Source: Pinibacter soli
GTDB lineage: Bacteria > Bacteroidota > Bacteroidia > Chitinophagales > Chitinophagaceae
Assembly (NCBI RefSeq): GCF_029961145.1
Contig: NZ_JASBRG010000007.1
Location: forward strand, 2,708,189-2,772,188
DNA: 64,000 nucleotides
Reading direction: 5' to 3'
A program made the position numbers and the translations under genes. Below are positions 16,896 through 26,598 of the stretch, piece by piece (positions within the stretch are counted from its first letter, which is position 1; the number at the start of each line of letters is the position of its first letter). The notes beneath the pieces were generated by a model that did no database searches, was not told where the DNA came from, and worked only from the letters and a program-made list of their open reading frames with translations.

Positions 16896-19800
16896 TCATC
16901 TTATCAATACTACCGAACCTCTTTGAACAAACGAAGCACCAGATGGACATTGCATTTCTGCGTAATAAATGTAGGTGCCGGTTGGCAGTGGTTTACCATT
17001 CATTGTACCGTCCCAGCATGTAGATCTATTCGAGGCAACAATATCGCTGCGGTCATACACTTTAACACCCCATCTGTCAAAAATTGTAAGATGTTTTAAC
17101 ATGCCAATTCCTTTGATAATGAACACATCATTGTTGCCATCACCGTTTGGTGTGAACGCGTTTGGAATTCTTACAAGACTTTCGCCACATAATACTTTTA
17201 CTGCTATCATATCAGAAGCAGAACAGCCTTCATTGTTTTTCACTGTAATGGTATAGTCCATATCAGAAAATGGAGTCAGTTTTGTGTTGGGACAACTTAC
17301 ACAATCAAGATAACTGGATGGCTGCCATAACCACTGAACAATATCACTGCTACCCGTTGCATTTAGCTGTGTTGCCGAGCCTACCATTACCGTTTCTGCT
17401 GTTCCGGCATTTACTACCGGCAACGGTCTGGCACGAATGTGTATTTCCGTGGTGTCTGTAAAACAATTGTATTTATCGTATCCCACCAGCGTATAGGTGT
17501 CTGTTTTGTTGACTTTCACGGTAGGATTTGGAATATTGGAGCCGCTTAATGCTTCCACACTGTTTATCCATTTATAAGTCGTCGCTCCTGAAGCAGATAG
17601 TGCAACAGTGTTACCTGTGCAGGTTGCTGTATCTCCTCTTAACTGAACATCTATTGGCTTAGCAACAAATATTGTGGTGGAACCTTCGTTTGAACAACCA
17701 AGATCATCTTTAATGCTTACTTTATATGTTGTAGTTTCTAAAGGTGATGCCACCGGAGACGCGACGTCAGTATTATCCAAACCAGTTGAGGGCGACCATG
17801 AATAGGCTTGTCCGCCGCTTGCATGTAATTGAACTGATTTGCCCAAACATAAAACAGGATCTTTCGGATCGAATGTAAGAACAGGATTTTCCCGCACTTT
17901 TACCGAAGCCGGCGCAGTCGCTGTTCCAGTGCAACCACTTGCATCAGTTATTAAAAGCATTGGTTTATACGAGCCACTGGCACCATATGTGTATGTTGTT
18001 TTTATGCCCGTTCCCGAAAGAATATTACCATCACCCATATCCCATTTATAGCTGACAGCGCCTTGCGCAACACCATCCAATATTATGGCCTGTCCGATAC
18101 AAACTTCGTTCGGAGAGGCTGTTAACGTGCCTGATGGCTGACTTACAGTTATTGAGTCTTTATATGTTGCCGTCAATCCGTTATAACCATACACGTATAG
18201 TGTAACGTAGTATTTACCTGGCTTTTCATACACGTGACTCGCATAGTTGATGTTGTCTGCAGTAATGCCATCACCAAAGTCCCATGTCACTTTAGTGTAG
18301 TTATAAGAGTTATTTGAAAAATTAACCAATACGGGAGGACAACCGCGGCCGCTTATGTTTGAAAGATTTTTTCCCAAAGCAGGATAAAAATCTTTTACAA
18401 TAATATCCTGCGAAACTGATCCGCCACATTTCGTAACGGTATCAATTGCAGTGAGCGTGATCTTGTAAGTTCCGGCAACCGGATACGTGCTGCTGGCGTT
18501 GTATTGAGTTGAAGTGGCATTTCCAAGATCCCAGGTATAGACCGTATTTTTTGTATCAGGGTTTTGGGAGTTATTGTAAAAGTAAACTGTCGAGTTCAAC
18601 TGCACATTGCTGGATGATGGATAGAATGCAGGTTTCGGACCTCCCACTTTTACTGATTTATATGTTGTGGTAGATGAATTCACGCATCCTGCATCATCCT
18701 TCAGGCTTAGCGTTACAGTATAATATCCGGGACTTGCGTATTGATGTGAAACCGTTGCGCCGGCAGTCGTTACCGTCTGTGTGGCGCCATCACCAAAGTT
18801 CCAGGTCCATTGTTTTATTGTGGTACCGTTTGCATTGGATGTGTCTTTAAACGATATCGGGGTTTGATAGCAAACGCCTTCGTTCAACACCTGGAAACCG
18901 GCTTTAGAGGCTTGTATCACCTGTATCGGAACAAAGTTGGTTGTATCGTTACAGCCAAAATATCTCGACGTCACAATTAACGCCATCGTGTTTGCACCCT
19001 GTTTAAATCCACTGACTGGAACAGAAAATTTTACTTCATTATTTACAGCGGCAGACTTGGTGTAGTTGTACAAGTAACCGGGATATGCGCCATCGCTATA
19101 AATCAACCTCGGATTGTCGAAGTAATAGTATTGATTGTAGTAGCTGTCAAAATAATAATACTGATTGTTGACCTGGTAGTTGGAAAAATTAAATGTCAAC
19201 TGATCATTTTCTGCACAAACTACTTTTTTGTCAATGGCCAAAACAGGGCTTTGTTTTAAATAGACAGTTACACTGGTAGCTGTACTTACACTGCAATCTC
19301 CATTAACAGCAGTAAGTGTTACGTAGTACTGCCCGTTTTGAGTGTATGTATGTTTGGCTGTAGTTTGTGTTCCGGGTGTAGTTACATTCGGCGTATTATC
19401 TCCCCAATTCCAAATTACTGAAGTTGCATTTACTGAACTTTGTGTAAAAGTAACTTCACCTCTTGTGCCATTACAGGTATTTGCCGTGCCGGATATTTTG
19501 GGAAATGGCGGTTTTACCGTGATGTAGTTGTCTTTGATCAGCGTATCCTGGCATGCGCTGTTTCCGGCAATCAATCGCACTTTGTACACGCCTTCTGCAC
19601 CAAACGAGACCGAAGTAGAGGAACCGGAGCCGAAGCGTCCACCAAAATCCCAGTTATAAAATTGTATTGAACCTGTTGTAGTGGCGGTAAATGTTGCTGG
19701 GTTAGGACCGCACAACGTTGTGTTGCTCGCCACAAAATCTGTAATCTTTGCAGGAGTGAAAACGGTAAATGCACTGGTAGACATAGATCCCGTGCAACCG

Positions 19801-21356
19801 TTTTTTGTCGTATAGCTTAAAGAAGGAACATATGAGCCCGGTTTTGAAAAAGTATGTTTGGGAACGGCGTCTGTCGATGTTTCGCCATCTCCAAAGTTCC
19901 AGTTATATGAAACAATGTCTGCCAGACCTGAAGTAGACAGTTCTACATCAAAGGGTCCGCAATTGTCCCGCGGATTTTTTCCGGTAGAACTTTTCAGCGA
20001 TATACTTCCCGATGGCCGGTAAATGTCAATGCCTTTTGACACCGTTCTGCTACATCCATAAGTATTGCCCACCGTTAGCTGAACATAATAGTATGCATCA
20101 GACGTGTAGGTACGCGTAGGTGCCTGTATGGTCGCATCCGGATTGTTCGATGAGTTATAATAGTTGAAGAACCACCGCCATGAAGTTGCATCTGCCGTAG
20201 TGTCTTTAAACTTCACATCGACCGGCGCACCACAAAGTCCCTGTATTTCATATATAAAGCCATTCGTTTTGGGAGATGGTTTTACTTCGAATGTTTGAGT
20301 TGCAGAATCAGGGCAGTTATCAAACATTGCCTTTACTTTCACTTCATGTGTCCCTGCCGGCAGAGAGCCGTAGTAATAAGAACTGCCATTATAACCAACG
20401 GGCGATCCATCGAGCGTCCATGAATAGTTATAAGTGTATGGTGAAAGCGTTGGCGAAAAACTACCACTTGTATTGTCGCAGATCAGAGATGGAGGAGTTA
20501 AACTGACACTGTAACTGGCAACGTTCAGGTATTCGCTTAAAGTTTTTGTTACGCTACAACCATCGTCATTTTTTGTAGTAAGAGAAACAGTATAAATACC
20601 TTTCTTGTTGAATACATATGAGGGCGAAATATCAGTACTCTTGTTGCCATCTCCATAGTTCCATTCATAGCTTAATGTTCCGGGCCCTGAACTAAGATTG
20701 GTGAACTGAACCGCATCCGATGTTTTACACAATATCTTTTTGTCGGAAGTGAAGTTTGAATAAATAGAAGGTAATATTGTAAGCAGCTCGTCCTTCTTAA
20801 TAGTATTTGTACAACCATAAGAATTAGATACGGTTAAACTTACGGTTGGATGTTGTAACACATTATACGTGTGTGAAGTAACTGTGTTAGAGGTTTGCGC
20901 TACGGCACCATCACCAAAATCCCATGTATAATTGTTGGTAACTCCTGCAATGCCTGTGGCGCTTGCCGTAAAGGCAAATACTGCAGGTATGCACCCTTTC
21001 AACGCATTTGTCTGAAAATCTACTGTTGGCTTTTTGTAAACAGTAATCTTTTTAGTTTGAACAGATGTCTTGCCTCCACTTGTGACAGTAAGCTTTACAA
21101 AATAATCTCTCTCTTCATAAAAAATTGCTGAAGGGCTGGCTTTGGTGGCACTATTGCCATTGTCAAAATCCCATTTGTAGGTAACATCTGTACCGGTACC
21201 GTAAGTTGTATTGCTAAAATTAATTTGCAGAGGAGCACAACCTGCATATTTATCTGCGGTAAAATCCGCCGTGAACGTCTGGGCTTTCGCTCCGATTTTA
21301 ACGAGACAAAATATCAGTAACAAAAGGCACCATTTTCCAGGGCAAAGAGATTTCAT
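16896..21356 (-). CDS. Giant PKD-repeat surface protein with type B T9SS/gliding C-terminus
   Basis: A 1486-residue secreted protein. A signal peptide (1-25) is followed by about a dozen PKD-like Ig domains recognised by the YxWDFGDG motif and its variants (for example YTWDFGDGAVAQT, YEWNYGDGNKST, VTWDFGDGITA). The C-terminal 90 residues read IPNAFTPNGDGNNDVF ... FDRWGVKVY ... PTGTYIYYAEM, the gliding motility-associated (type B) sorting domain that sends proteins through the type IX secretion system. Near residue 720 a short block QYYYFD occurs twice. It is probably a cell-surface adhesin or scaffold; no catalytic domain is visible. The gene is monocistronic or followed by the hydrolase. Confidence 0.85.
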   Translation of the reverse strand: MKSLCPGKWCLLLLIFCLVKIGAKAQTFTADFTADKYAGCAPLQINFSNTTYGTGTDVTYKWDFDNGNSATKASPSAIFYEERDYFVKLTVTSGGKTSVQTKKITVYKKPTVDFQTNALKGCIPAVFAFTASATGIAGVTNNYTWDFGDGAVAQTSNTVTSHTYNVLQHPTVSLTVSNSYGCTNTIKKDELLTILPSIYSNFTSDKKILCKTSDAVQFTNLSSGPGTLSYEWNYGDGNKSTDISPSYVFNKKGIYTVSLTTKNDDGCSVTKTLSEYLNVASYSVSLTPPSLICDNTSGSFSPTLSPYTYNYSWTLDGSPVGYNGSSYYYGSLPAGTHEVKVKAMFDNCPDSATQTFEVKPSPKTNGFIYEIQGLCGAPVDVKFKDTTADATSWRWFFNYYNSSNNPDATIQAPTRTYTSDAYYYVQLTVGNTYGCSRTVSKGIDIYRPSGSISLKSSTGKNPRDNCGPFDVELSTSGLADIVSYNWNFGDGETSTDAVPKHTFSKPGSYVPSLSYTTKNGCTGSMSTSAFTVFTPAKITDFVASNTTLCGPNPATFTATTTGSIQFYNWDFGGRFGSGSSTSVSFGAEGVYKVRLIAGNSACQDTLIKDNYITVKPPFPKISGTANTCNGTRGEVTFTQSSVNATSVIWNWGDNTPNVTTPGTQTTAKHTYTQNGQYYVTLTAVNGDCSVSTATSVTVYLKQSPVLAIDKKVVCAENDQLTFNFSNYQVNNQYYYFDSYYNQYYYFDNPRLIYSDGAYPGYLYNYTKSAAVNNEVKFSVPVSGFKQGANTMALIVTSRYFGCNDTTNFVPIQVIQASKAGFQVLNEGVCYQTPISFKDTSNANGTTIKQWTWNFGDGATQTVTTAGATVSHQYASPGYYTVTLSLKDDAGCVNSSTTTYKSVKVGGPKPAFYPSSSNVQLNSTVYFYNNSQNPDTKNTVYTWDLGNATSTQYNASSTYPVAGTYKITLTAIDTVTKCGGSVSQDIIVKDFYPALGKNLSNISGRGCPPVLVNFSNNSYNYTKVTWDFGDGITADNINYASHVYEKPGKYYVTLYVYGYNGLTATYKDSITVSQPSGTLTASPNEVCIGQAIILDGVAQGAVSYKWDMGDGNILSGTGIKTTYTYGASGSYKPMLLITDASGCTGTATAPASVKVRENPVLTFDPKDPVLCLGKSVQLHASGGQAYSWSPSTGLDNTDVASPVASPLETTTYKVSIKDDLGCSNEGSTTIFVAKPIDVQLRGDTATCTGNTVALSASGATTYKWINSVEALSGSNIPNPTVKVNKTDTYTLVGYDKYNCFTDTTEIHIRARPLPVVNAGTAETVMVGSATQLNATGSSDIVQWLWQPSSYLDCVSCPNTKLTPFSDMDYTITVKNNEGCSASDMIAVKVLCGESLVRIPNAFTPNGDGNNDVFIIKGIGMLKHLTIFDRWGVKVYDRSDIVASNRSTCWDGTMNGKPLPTGTYIYYAEMQCPSGASFVQRGSVVLIR

Positions 21357-21553
21357 TGGAACGTAGGTTTAGACAGGGTTATACCTTGGGTTAAGGCGCC
21401 AAGATAAACAAAATTGAAAGCGTTGATAAATTTGCCGTCATTTTTTTTTACAACTGACTATCTATCAACAACATACTCAAAGATTTGAGTATTTGCCTTT
21501 TTTAATGCATATATCGCATTCCCCATTATCTTTGCCACAAAATTTTTACATAA

Positions 21554-22270
21554 GTGAAGCCAAGGAATATATTCTTATTGATTTTGTTGATTATCGTAGT
21601 GGATCAGGTGATTAAGATTTGGATTAAAACGCATATGCCACTTAGCTACAATTGGGATCCTTCTCACCTACCTATGACGAAATATGATCGAGGTATCCGT
21701 CCGTTTGGCCCTAATTCGACCTGGTGCCAGATTTACTTTGTAGAAAATGAAGGAATGGCCTGGGGTTGGAAATTTGGAGGAGACTGGGGGAAAATGTTGC
21801 TGACCCTCTTCCGTTTGTTTGCAGTGATCTTTGGTGTTTACTATATCCTTAGCATTATCAAAAAGAAATATCATAAAGGCTTTATAATCTGCGTGGGTTT
21901 AATATTTGCCGGCGCCCTTGGAAACCTGATTGATAGTATGTTTTACGGTTTGATCTTTGAAGAAAGCACTTTTACCACCGTTGCCAAAATGTTCCCAAAA
22001 CAAGGTTATGCAGGCTTCCTTCACGGCAAAGTGGTGGATATGTTTTACTTCCCTATCATTCACTCACACTTTCCTAAATGGCTGCCGGTTATTGGCGGCG
22101 ACGATTTTGAATTTTTCAGCCCGGTGTTTAACCTTGCAGATGCTTCAATCTCCGTTGGTGTGATTGCCATTTTACTGTTTCAGAAAAAGTTTTTCCATCA
22201 TCACCATACAGGAAGCGAAACAATTGCTACGCCAAACACAACGGTGAATGATGATATAGAAGCTGTTTAA
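21554..22270 (+). CDS. lspA: Prolipoprotein signal peptidase (signal peptidase II)
   Basis: A 238-residue, four-helix aspartic protease of the inner membrane that cleaves signal peptides of diacylated prolipoproteins. Both catalytic aspartates are visible: D127 in GALGNLIDSM and D196 in FNLADASISVG. The protein is longer than the usual 160-170 residues because of the insertion typical of Bacteroidota (about 130-185) and a His-rich C-terminal tail. The start is GTG at 21554. A -7 box TATCTTTG lies at 21527-21534. Many lipoprotein substrates occur in this window. Confidence 0.9.
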   Translation: MKPRNIFLLILLIIVVDQVIKIWIKTHMPLSYNWDPSHLPMTKYDRGIRPFGPNSTWCQIYFVENEGMAWGWKFGGDWGKMLLTLFRLFAVIFGVYYILSIIKKKYHKGFIICVGLIFAGALGNLIDSMFYGLIFEESTFTTVAKMFPKQGYAGFLHGKVVDMFYFPIIHSHFPKWLPVIGGDDFEFFSPVFNLADASISVGVIAILLFQKKFFHHHHTGSETIATPNTTVNDDIEAV

Positions 22271-22297
22271 ATAAAGGATAATCTTCGAGATAGTCAA

Positions 22298-22320
22298 TAG
22301 GGCGAATGCGATTCGCCCTA
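22298..22320. repeat. Palindromic repeat GGGCGAATGCGATTCGCCC, copy 1
   Basis: Arms TAGGGCGAAT (22298-22307) and ATTCGCCCTA (22311-22320) are separated by GCG. It is 28 bp after the lspA stop. Two more copies lie at 23428 and 26366. Confidence 0.8.
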
Positions 22321-22509
22321 CTCCGCACAATATTATTTTTATCCCGACGTTTCTAAACCGGAAAACACCCTCCTTTTGCCCTTACGGTAACTTCGATCAT
22401 TTAAATTAACCTGATGTATTTAAAAATCCCGTTGTTTGGTACACTTTTCGTGTATCGAAACAGACGCCTATGAATGACCACGCACATTTAAAATTGAAAA
22501 TCGCCGTTT

Positions 22510-23268
22510 ATGAAACCTATTGTAAGCATTCTCTCGATTGCATGTTTGGCATTTCTACTGATAGCAGGTTGTTCGAAGGAGCACAGCGTTGAAAAAAAAG
22601 ATACCACAATAGTATCCAGCTGGTCATTTACCGAGGGAGATAAAAGTTTTAAAGGTACTGTTGATTCTGTTTATATTGACACTGCATCCAATATTGTATT
22701 CCTTAATCTAAACGGAACAGCTGATAATGGTTCAGATAAAATTGCAATTGTTATCTACGGCACCCAGATTGCGAACGGAACCTATACTTCCCCACAAGCA
22801 TTTTTTACCTACACGCAAAACAATAATAATGTCATTTATCAAAGTGATGCAAGCCAGTCCAAGTTTACGGTAAACATTACCAACCTTGATACCTCCAGCG
22901 TGTCGGGAACTTTTAGCGGAGAAGTAATGAGTGGCAATGGAGTGGCAGTAAACATTACCAATGGTAAATTCACCTCTGCACTTAAAAAAGATGTTATTGG
23001 TTCTGTTCCTACAGGTAACTTAACAGTATGGGCATCTGAAAGCTGCTCTCAAAACAATCCTATACAAGTGATCATCAATAATCAAAAAGAATTCGTTGAA
23101 ACTTTTACAGCGACAGCACCCGATTGCGGCGCTCAGGGAGCGGCCAACTTCACATTACCGGCAGGCTATTATAATGTAACTGCAGTTTGCGGCGGCGACA
23201 CCACTAACTATCCAGATAAAGTTTTGGTGCAACCTTACGCATGTAACCAGTTGCAATTGCTGCACTAG
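22510..23268 (+). CDS. Hypothetical lipoprotein
   Basis: A 252-residue protein with a lipobox LLIAGC (Cys at 21). The body looks like two regions. Residues 35-165 are rich in beta strands with repeated GT/NIT segments (for example VNITNLDTSSVSGTFSGEVM). Residues 175-252 form a small Cys-containing Ig-like region (SCSQNN, CGAQG, VCGGDTTNYPD, YACNQL). I do not recognise a named domain. A strong terminator follows. It is probably an outer-membrane lipoprotein of unknown role, flanked by copies of the GGGCGAAT palindrome. Confidence 0.7.
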   Translation: MKPIVSILSIACLAFLLIAGCSKEHSVEKKDTTIVSSWSFTEGDKSFKGTVDSVYIDTASNIVFLNLNGTADNGSDKIAIVIYGTQIANGTYTSPQAFFTYTQNNNNVIYQSDASQSKFTVNITNLDTSSVSGTFSGEVMSGNGVAVNITNGKFTSALKKDVIGSVPTGNLTVWASESCSQNNPIQVIINNQKEFVETFTATAPDCGAQGAANFTLPAGYYNVTAVCGGDTTNYPDKVLVQPYACNQLQLLH

Positions 23269-23308
23269 GCGAATGGTGAAACGTAAATCGTACCAATCCT
23301 ATAGAAAT

Positions 23309-23346
23309 AAAAAGCCCTGATAGTATTCGAACTATCAGGGCTTTTT
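23309..23346 (+). terminator. Rho-independent terminator after the lipoprotein gene
   Basis: AAAGCCCTGATAGT (to 23324) pairs with ACTATCAGGGCTTT (from 23331), with loop ATTCGA and then a T-rich tail. The symmetric A and T runs mean it could act in both directions. Confidence 0.8.
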
Positions 23347-23427
23347 GTTTCTATACAAGCTACGAATCGCTATTCTTTTTCGCGAGCGCTATGGTTCGTG
23401 ACAAACCGCGGCACCCGGGAATTTCGA

Positions 23428-23446
23428 GGGCGAATGCAATTCGCCC
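23428..23446. repeat. Palindromic repeat GGGCGAATGCAATTCGCCC, copy 2
   Basis: Arms GGGCGAAT (23428-23435) and ATTCGCCC (23439-23446) flank GCA. It lies 13 bp beyond the 3' end of the GH2 gene. The flanking CCTAC is shared with copy 3. Confidence 0.8.
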
Positions 23447-23459
23447 CTACATTTTCCAA

Positions 23460-26198
23460 TTAATAAACTCTCCTTACTTCAATGCCATTCAAAATTGTTT
23501 CGCCTTTTAAAGCTTTGAAGCTTACGGTAATGCCTTCGTTGTTGTTGGCAGATATTTTCGTTTTGACAGAATAGGCAGTAACTGGCAACAGATAGTTTGT
23601 GTTGCTCAGTCCGTTTATAACCGGAATGTTATTCACAAATACATCAAACGATCTCTGCTCTGCAGTTGCAGCTTCTCCGGCGTTCTTATCAAGATTGTAC
23701 ACCAGCTTTTCAGCCTGCTTATCTGTTGACAGTTCCGCGAAATGAAGTGTTACTTCGTATGCGCCGTCGGGAACGTCTAGCTTGAACTGCTCAAGACCTA
23801 CGCGTTGTGTTTCGTATAAAGCATCAAGATCGGTGTTAATGATATTTCTGTCGGAACCGTAAGGCAGGCGATCGTTACCTTTTAATTTAAAAATACGTCC
23901 TCCGATATATCCCCAGCTTCCCGGTGTGTATGCCTGCTCGGGTTGCCACACGATATTTTCCTTTGTATCGGTAAAAAATCTTTCATCACCGAGACTTACG
24001 TGAATATCGCTGAACGGAACTTTCGTGCTGTTTAGTTTTTTTGGCAAAAGAATAAATTGAAAATCCACCACATCTTTCTCTCTAACATTTTTGTCGACAC
24101 TGATTGCTTCGAATTTATTGTTGCCGTTGGAAAATGGCACATTGATCTTTGCCACACCAAAATCAGCTTTTATTTTACCTAAAGATTTACCGTTGAGTAA
24201 TACTTCAATTTCGTTTTGATTGGTATATATCTCTACAGGCTGCGTGCAATATGAATCGTTATCATCTGTCGCTGTTGCACTGCGAAGCGTCCAATTGCGG
24301 GCGCCTATTTTAATAACCGGTGTTTGCAACAGATGCGCCTGATAGTACCAGTACACGTCTTTTGGTTCGCGTGCTGCAGATACTATACCCTTCATGTTCA
24401 TGTGCGGATTCGTTTCTGTTCTTGCCTCTGCGTTAAACTCTACAAAGTTCCATAAGGCCATACCTGCAACGAAAGACCTATCCATCATTGCTTTGAAATA
24501 ATGCTGGTGATAGTAATTGCCATACTCGGCTGTTTTATCGAAACGAGTGGGCGTAAAATCATGTAGCCGCGCATCTACATCTGCACCATATTCCGAAATG
24601 ATCAAAGGCTTATCCCCAACTTCTTTATGATGCCTTTCAAGAAAAGCATCAAAGCCATTGATATCTGCACCGTACCAGCCCTGGTATAGGTTCCAGCCTA
24701 CGACCATTGGTATTTTTGTTAAGCCATATTTGTAATGCACATCAAAGTTTCCATAAAAAGGAATCATGGTGTAACGCGTAGAATCTTCCTTCCTGGTCAA
24801 ATTCTCTAACTGTTGCGCAAAATTTGCCAATGTTTTAAAATAGGCATCTCTCTCGGGAGTCTTGTCACCATAGCGTGGAGAGATCATTACTTCATTCATA
24901 TACGCCCAAATGATCACGCTTGGATGATTGTACGACTGGCGAATCATTTCCACCATCATTTGTTTGCAATTATTGTAAAATGCTTCGCTTTCAGTAATCC
25001 TGTTGACAATAGGGATTTCCACAGATGCCATAATACCGAGCCTGTCACAGGTTTCAAGGATCGTAGGATCTTGTGGATAGTGGGCAATCCGAATAAAATT
25101 TGCACCCATTTGTTTCATCAATTCAATGTCCTTAATGTTCATAGCGTCAGAAATGGCGTTACCCATGCCCGGATAATCCTGGTGGCGGTTTGCACCAACT
25201 AGTTTCAAATGTTTTCCATTGAGAAAAAATCCATTATTGGCATCAAATGAAAACCAGCGAAAGCCAAGCGCATTCACCACTTCATCCACCTGCTGATTGG
25301 TTTCTTTATCTACAATGGTAGAAACAACGTTGTACACATATGGCCTTTCCGGCGACCATAATTTCGGCTGAAGAATATTGTCGATCCTTTGTTCGAAAGA
25401 ATTACTACTTGCTGCATTTGATTTAAAAGCTGTTTCTTTCGATGCAATTATTTTGCCTTCTGCATCTTTGATAACAGATCTGACAACAAGTTTTTTTGCT
25501 TTGGCATTGTTATTTACAAAGGCGCCTTTGATCAAAACATTTGCTTTGTCTGCAGACACGAACGACGTTGACACAAACACACCCTTTGAAGCATAGTTGT
25601 CCAGATCGAAGTGAATACGATCTGCAGCGATTAGATATACATCGCGGTAAATGCCTCCATAAAAGGTAAAGTCAGCCCCAAGCGGCGCAACATTTTCGTT
25701 GTGGGTATTGTCAACCCTTACGGTAATTTCATTCGCAGTCACACCCGCGCCTTCCCCCAACTGTATAAAGTCATTTATTTTAAAGGAGAAGAAATTATAA
25801 CCACCAATGTGTGACCCGACTTTTTTCCCATTTAAAAAAATATCGGCAATTTGATTTGCGGCTTCAAAGAAAATGTAGACATCTTTATTCTTCCAGGAGT
25901 TATCGATGAACAACGTTTTTTTGTACCAACCAACGCCCCTGTAATAGCCCGGCTCGTCATCCATCACATCTGAGGCGTTCCATGTGTGAGGAATCGAAAC
26001 ATTTTCCCAGCTTACACTTCTATCGCCGGCGTTCGCCACTTCACCTTTGTGAAACTGCCAGTTGGTGTTGATGGATTTTACAATGCGTTGCTGCCCAAAC
26101 AAATTTGTTGTAGAGAAAATGAAAAGTAAACAGGTAATGGTTGTAAGTAGAGACGCTTGAAAAAGCGTCTTCTTTCTGAAGACATTTTGATATAACAT
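23460..26198 (-). CDS. Glycoside hydrolase family 2 protein with C-terminal malectin-like domain
   Basis: A 912-residue secreted enzyme. A signal peptide spans about 1-35. Next come the GH2 sugar-binding domain (about 40-200), an Ig-like domain (about 200-305) and the TIM barrel (about 310-610). The acid/base E436 sits in IIWAYMNEV and the nucleophile E536 in PLIISEYGAD. A DUF4982-like strand region and a malectin-like carbohydrate-binding domain (about 735-912) follow. It probably acts as a periplasmic beta-galactosidase or related exo-beta-glycosidase; the exact sugar cannot be told. A palindromic repeat (26147-26172) is read through as the n-region of the signal peptide. No SusC/D genes are adjacent. 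Confidence 0.85.
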   Translation of the reverse strand: MLYQNVFRKKTLFQASLLTTITCLLFIFSTTNLFGQQRIVKSINTNWQFHKGEVANAGDRSVSWENVSIPHTWNASDVMDDEPGYYRGVGWYKKTLFIDNSWKNKDVYIFFEAANQIADIFLNGKKVGSHIGGYNFFSFKINDFIQLGEGAGVTANEITVRVDNTHNENVAPLGADFTFYGGIYRDVYLIAADRIHFDLDNYASKGVFVSTSFVSADKANVLIKGAFVNNNAKAKKLVVRSVIKDAEGKIIASKETAFKSNAASSNSFEQRIDNILQPKLWSPERPYVYNVVSTIVDKETNQQVDEVVNALGFRWFSFDANNGFFLNGKHLKLVGANRHQDYPGMGNAISDAMNIKDIELMKQMGANFIRIAHYPQDPTILETCDRLGIMASVEIPIVNRITESEAFYNNCKQMMVEMIRQSYNHPSVIIWAYMNEVMISPRYGDKTPERDAYFKTLANFAQQLENLTRKEDSTRYTMIPFYGNFDVHYKYGLTKIPMVVGWNLYQGWYGADINGFDAFLERHHKEVGDKPLIISEYGADVDARLHDFTPTRFDKTAEYGNYYHQHYFKAMMDRSFVAGMALWNFVEFNAEARTETNPHMNMKGIVSAAREPKDVYWYYQAHLLQTPVIKIGARNWTLRSATATDDNDSYCTQPVEIYTNQNEIEVLLNGKSLGKIKADFGVAKINVPFSNGNNKFEAISVDKNVREKDVVDFQFILLPKKLNSTKVPFSDIHVSLGDERFFTDTKENIVWQPEQAYTPGSWGYIGGRIFKLKGNDRLPYGSDRNIINTDLDALYETQRVGLEQFKLDVPDGAYEVTLHFAELSTDKQAEKLVYNLDKNAGEAATAEQRSFDVFVNNIPVINGLSNTNYLLPVTAYSVKTKISANNNEGITVSFKALKGETILNGIEVRRVY
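26147..26172. repeat. GTAGAGACGC palindrome inside the GH2 signal-peptide codons
   Basis: AGACGCTT (26151-26158) and AAGCGTCT (26163-26170) form a hairpin with loop GAAA, preceded by GTAG. On the minus strand it encodes KKTLFQASL near residues 9-17 of the GH2 protein. A second copy lies 158 bp upstream of it in transcript orientation (26305). Confidence 0.7.
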
Positions 26199-26304
26199 TC
26201 GTTAGTTGTTTTATGAAAATATGACGCGGATTAAAGCTTTGAAGGTACCACAGACAGGCTACATCATATTATAATCAGCTACGCTAAAACTACGTCACAA
26301 AAAA

Positions 26305-26330
26305 GTAGAGACGCCTGAAAAGACGTCTCT
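26305..26330. repeat. GTAGAGACGC palindrome, intergenic copy
   Basis: GTAGAGACGCCTGAAAAGACGTCTCT forms an imperfect hairpin and matches the copy at 26147 over most of its length. Confidence 0.7.
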
Positions 26331-26365
26331 GAAATTCGTGCATGTGGTCAAACTATGGGAGGCGA

Positions 26366-26384
26366 GGGCGAATGCGATTCGCCC
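26366..26384. repeat. Palindromic repeat GGGCGAATGCGATTCGCCC, copy 3
   Basis: Arms GGGCGAAT (26366-26373) and ATTCGCCC (26377-26384) flank GCG and are followed by CCTAC as in copy 2. Confidence 0.8.
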
Positions 26385-26598
26385 CTACGCATTCATTATT
26401 AGAAAACATTTCATCCATAAATAGCACAAATTAATTTATGTTATTTATGACTTATAAATTAATGCTGTAACCTTGTAAAATTTAGTTCAAAAGAAGAAGC
26501 CACGAACTCAAATGATGAGGTTCAGTGGCGATGTCTTTAGTATCAACAATCCGTTTCGACTCCATCAAACAAAACTGGTTACAAAACAAAAACACAGA

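Larger units (their letters stand above)
26199..26598. other. Intergenic region between divergent GH2 and acyltransferase genes
   Basis: About 400 bp without a gene. It holds the second GTAGAGACGC hairpin and the third GGGCGAAT palindrome. The part 26390-26500 is very AT-rich and probably contains the acyltransferase promoter, but I see no clean TAnnTTTG box. Confidence 0.5.

Noticed and set aside
26512-26598. Upstream start for the acyltransferase
   Set aside because: The extra 29 residues are hydrophilic and do not fit the family; the conserved N-terminus begins just after ATG 26599.
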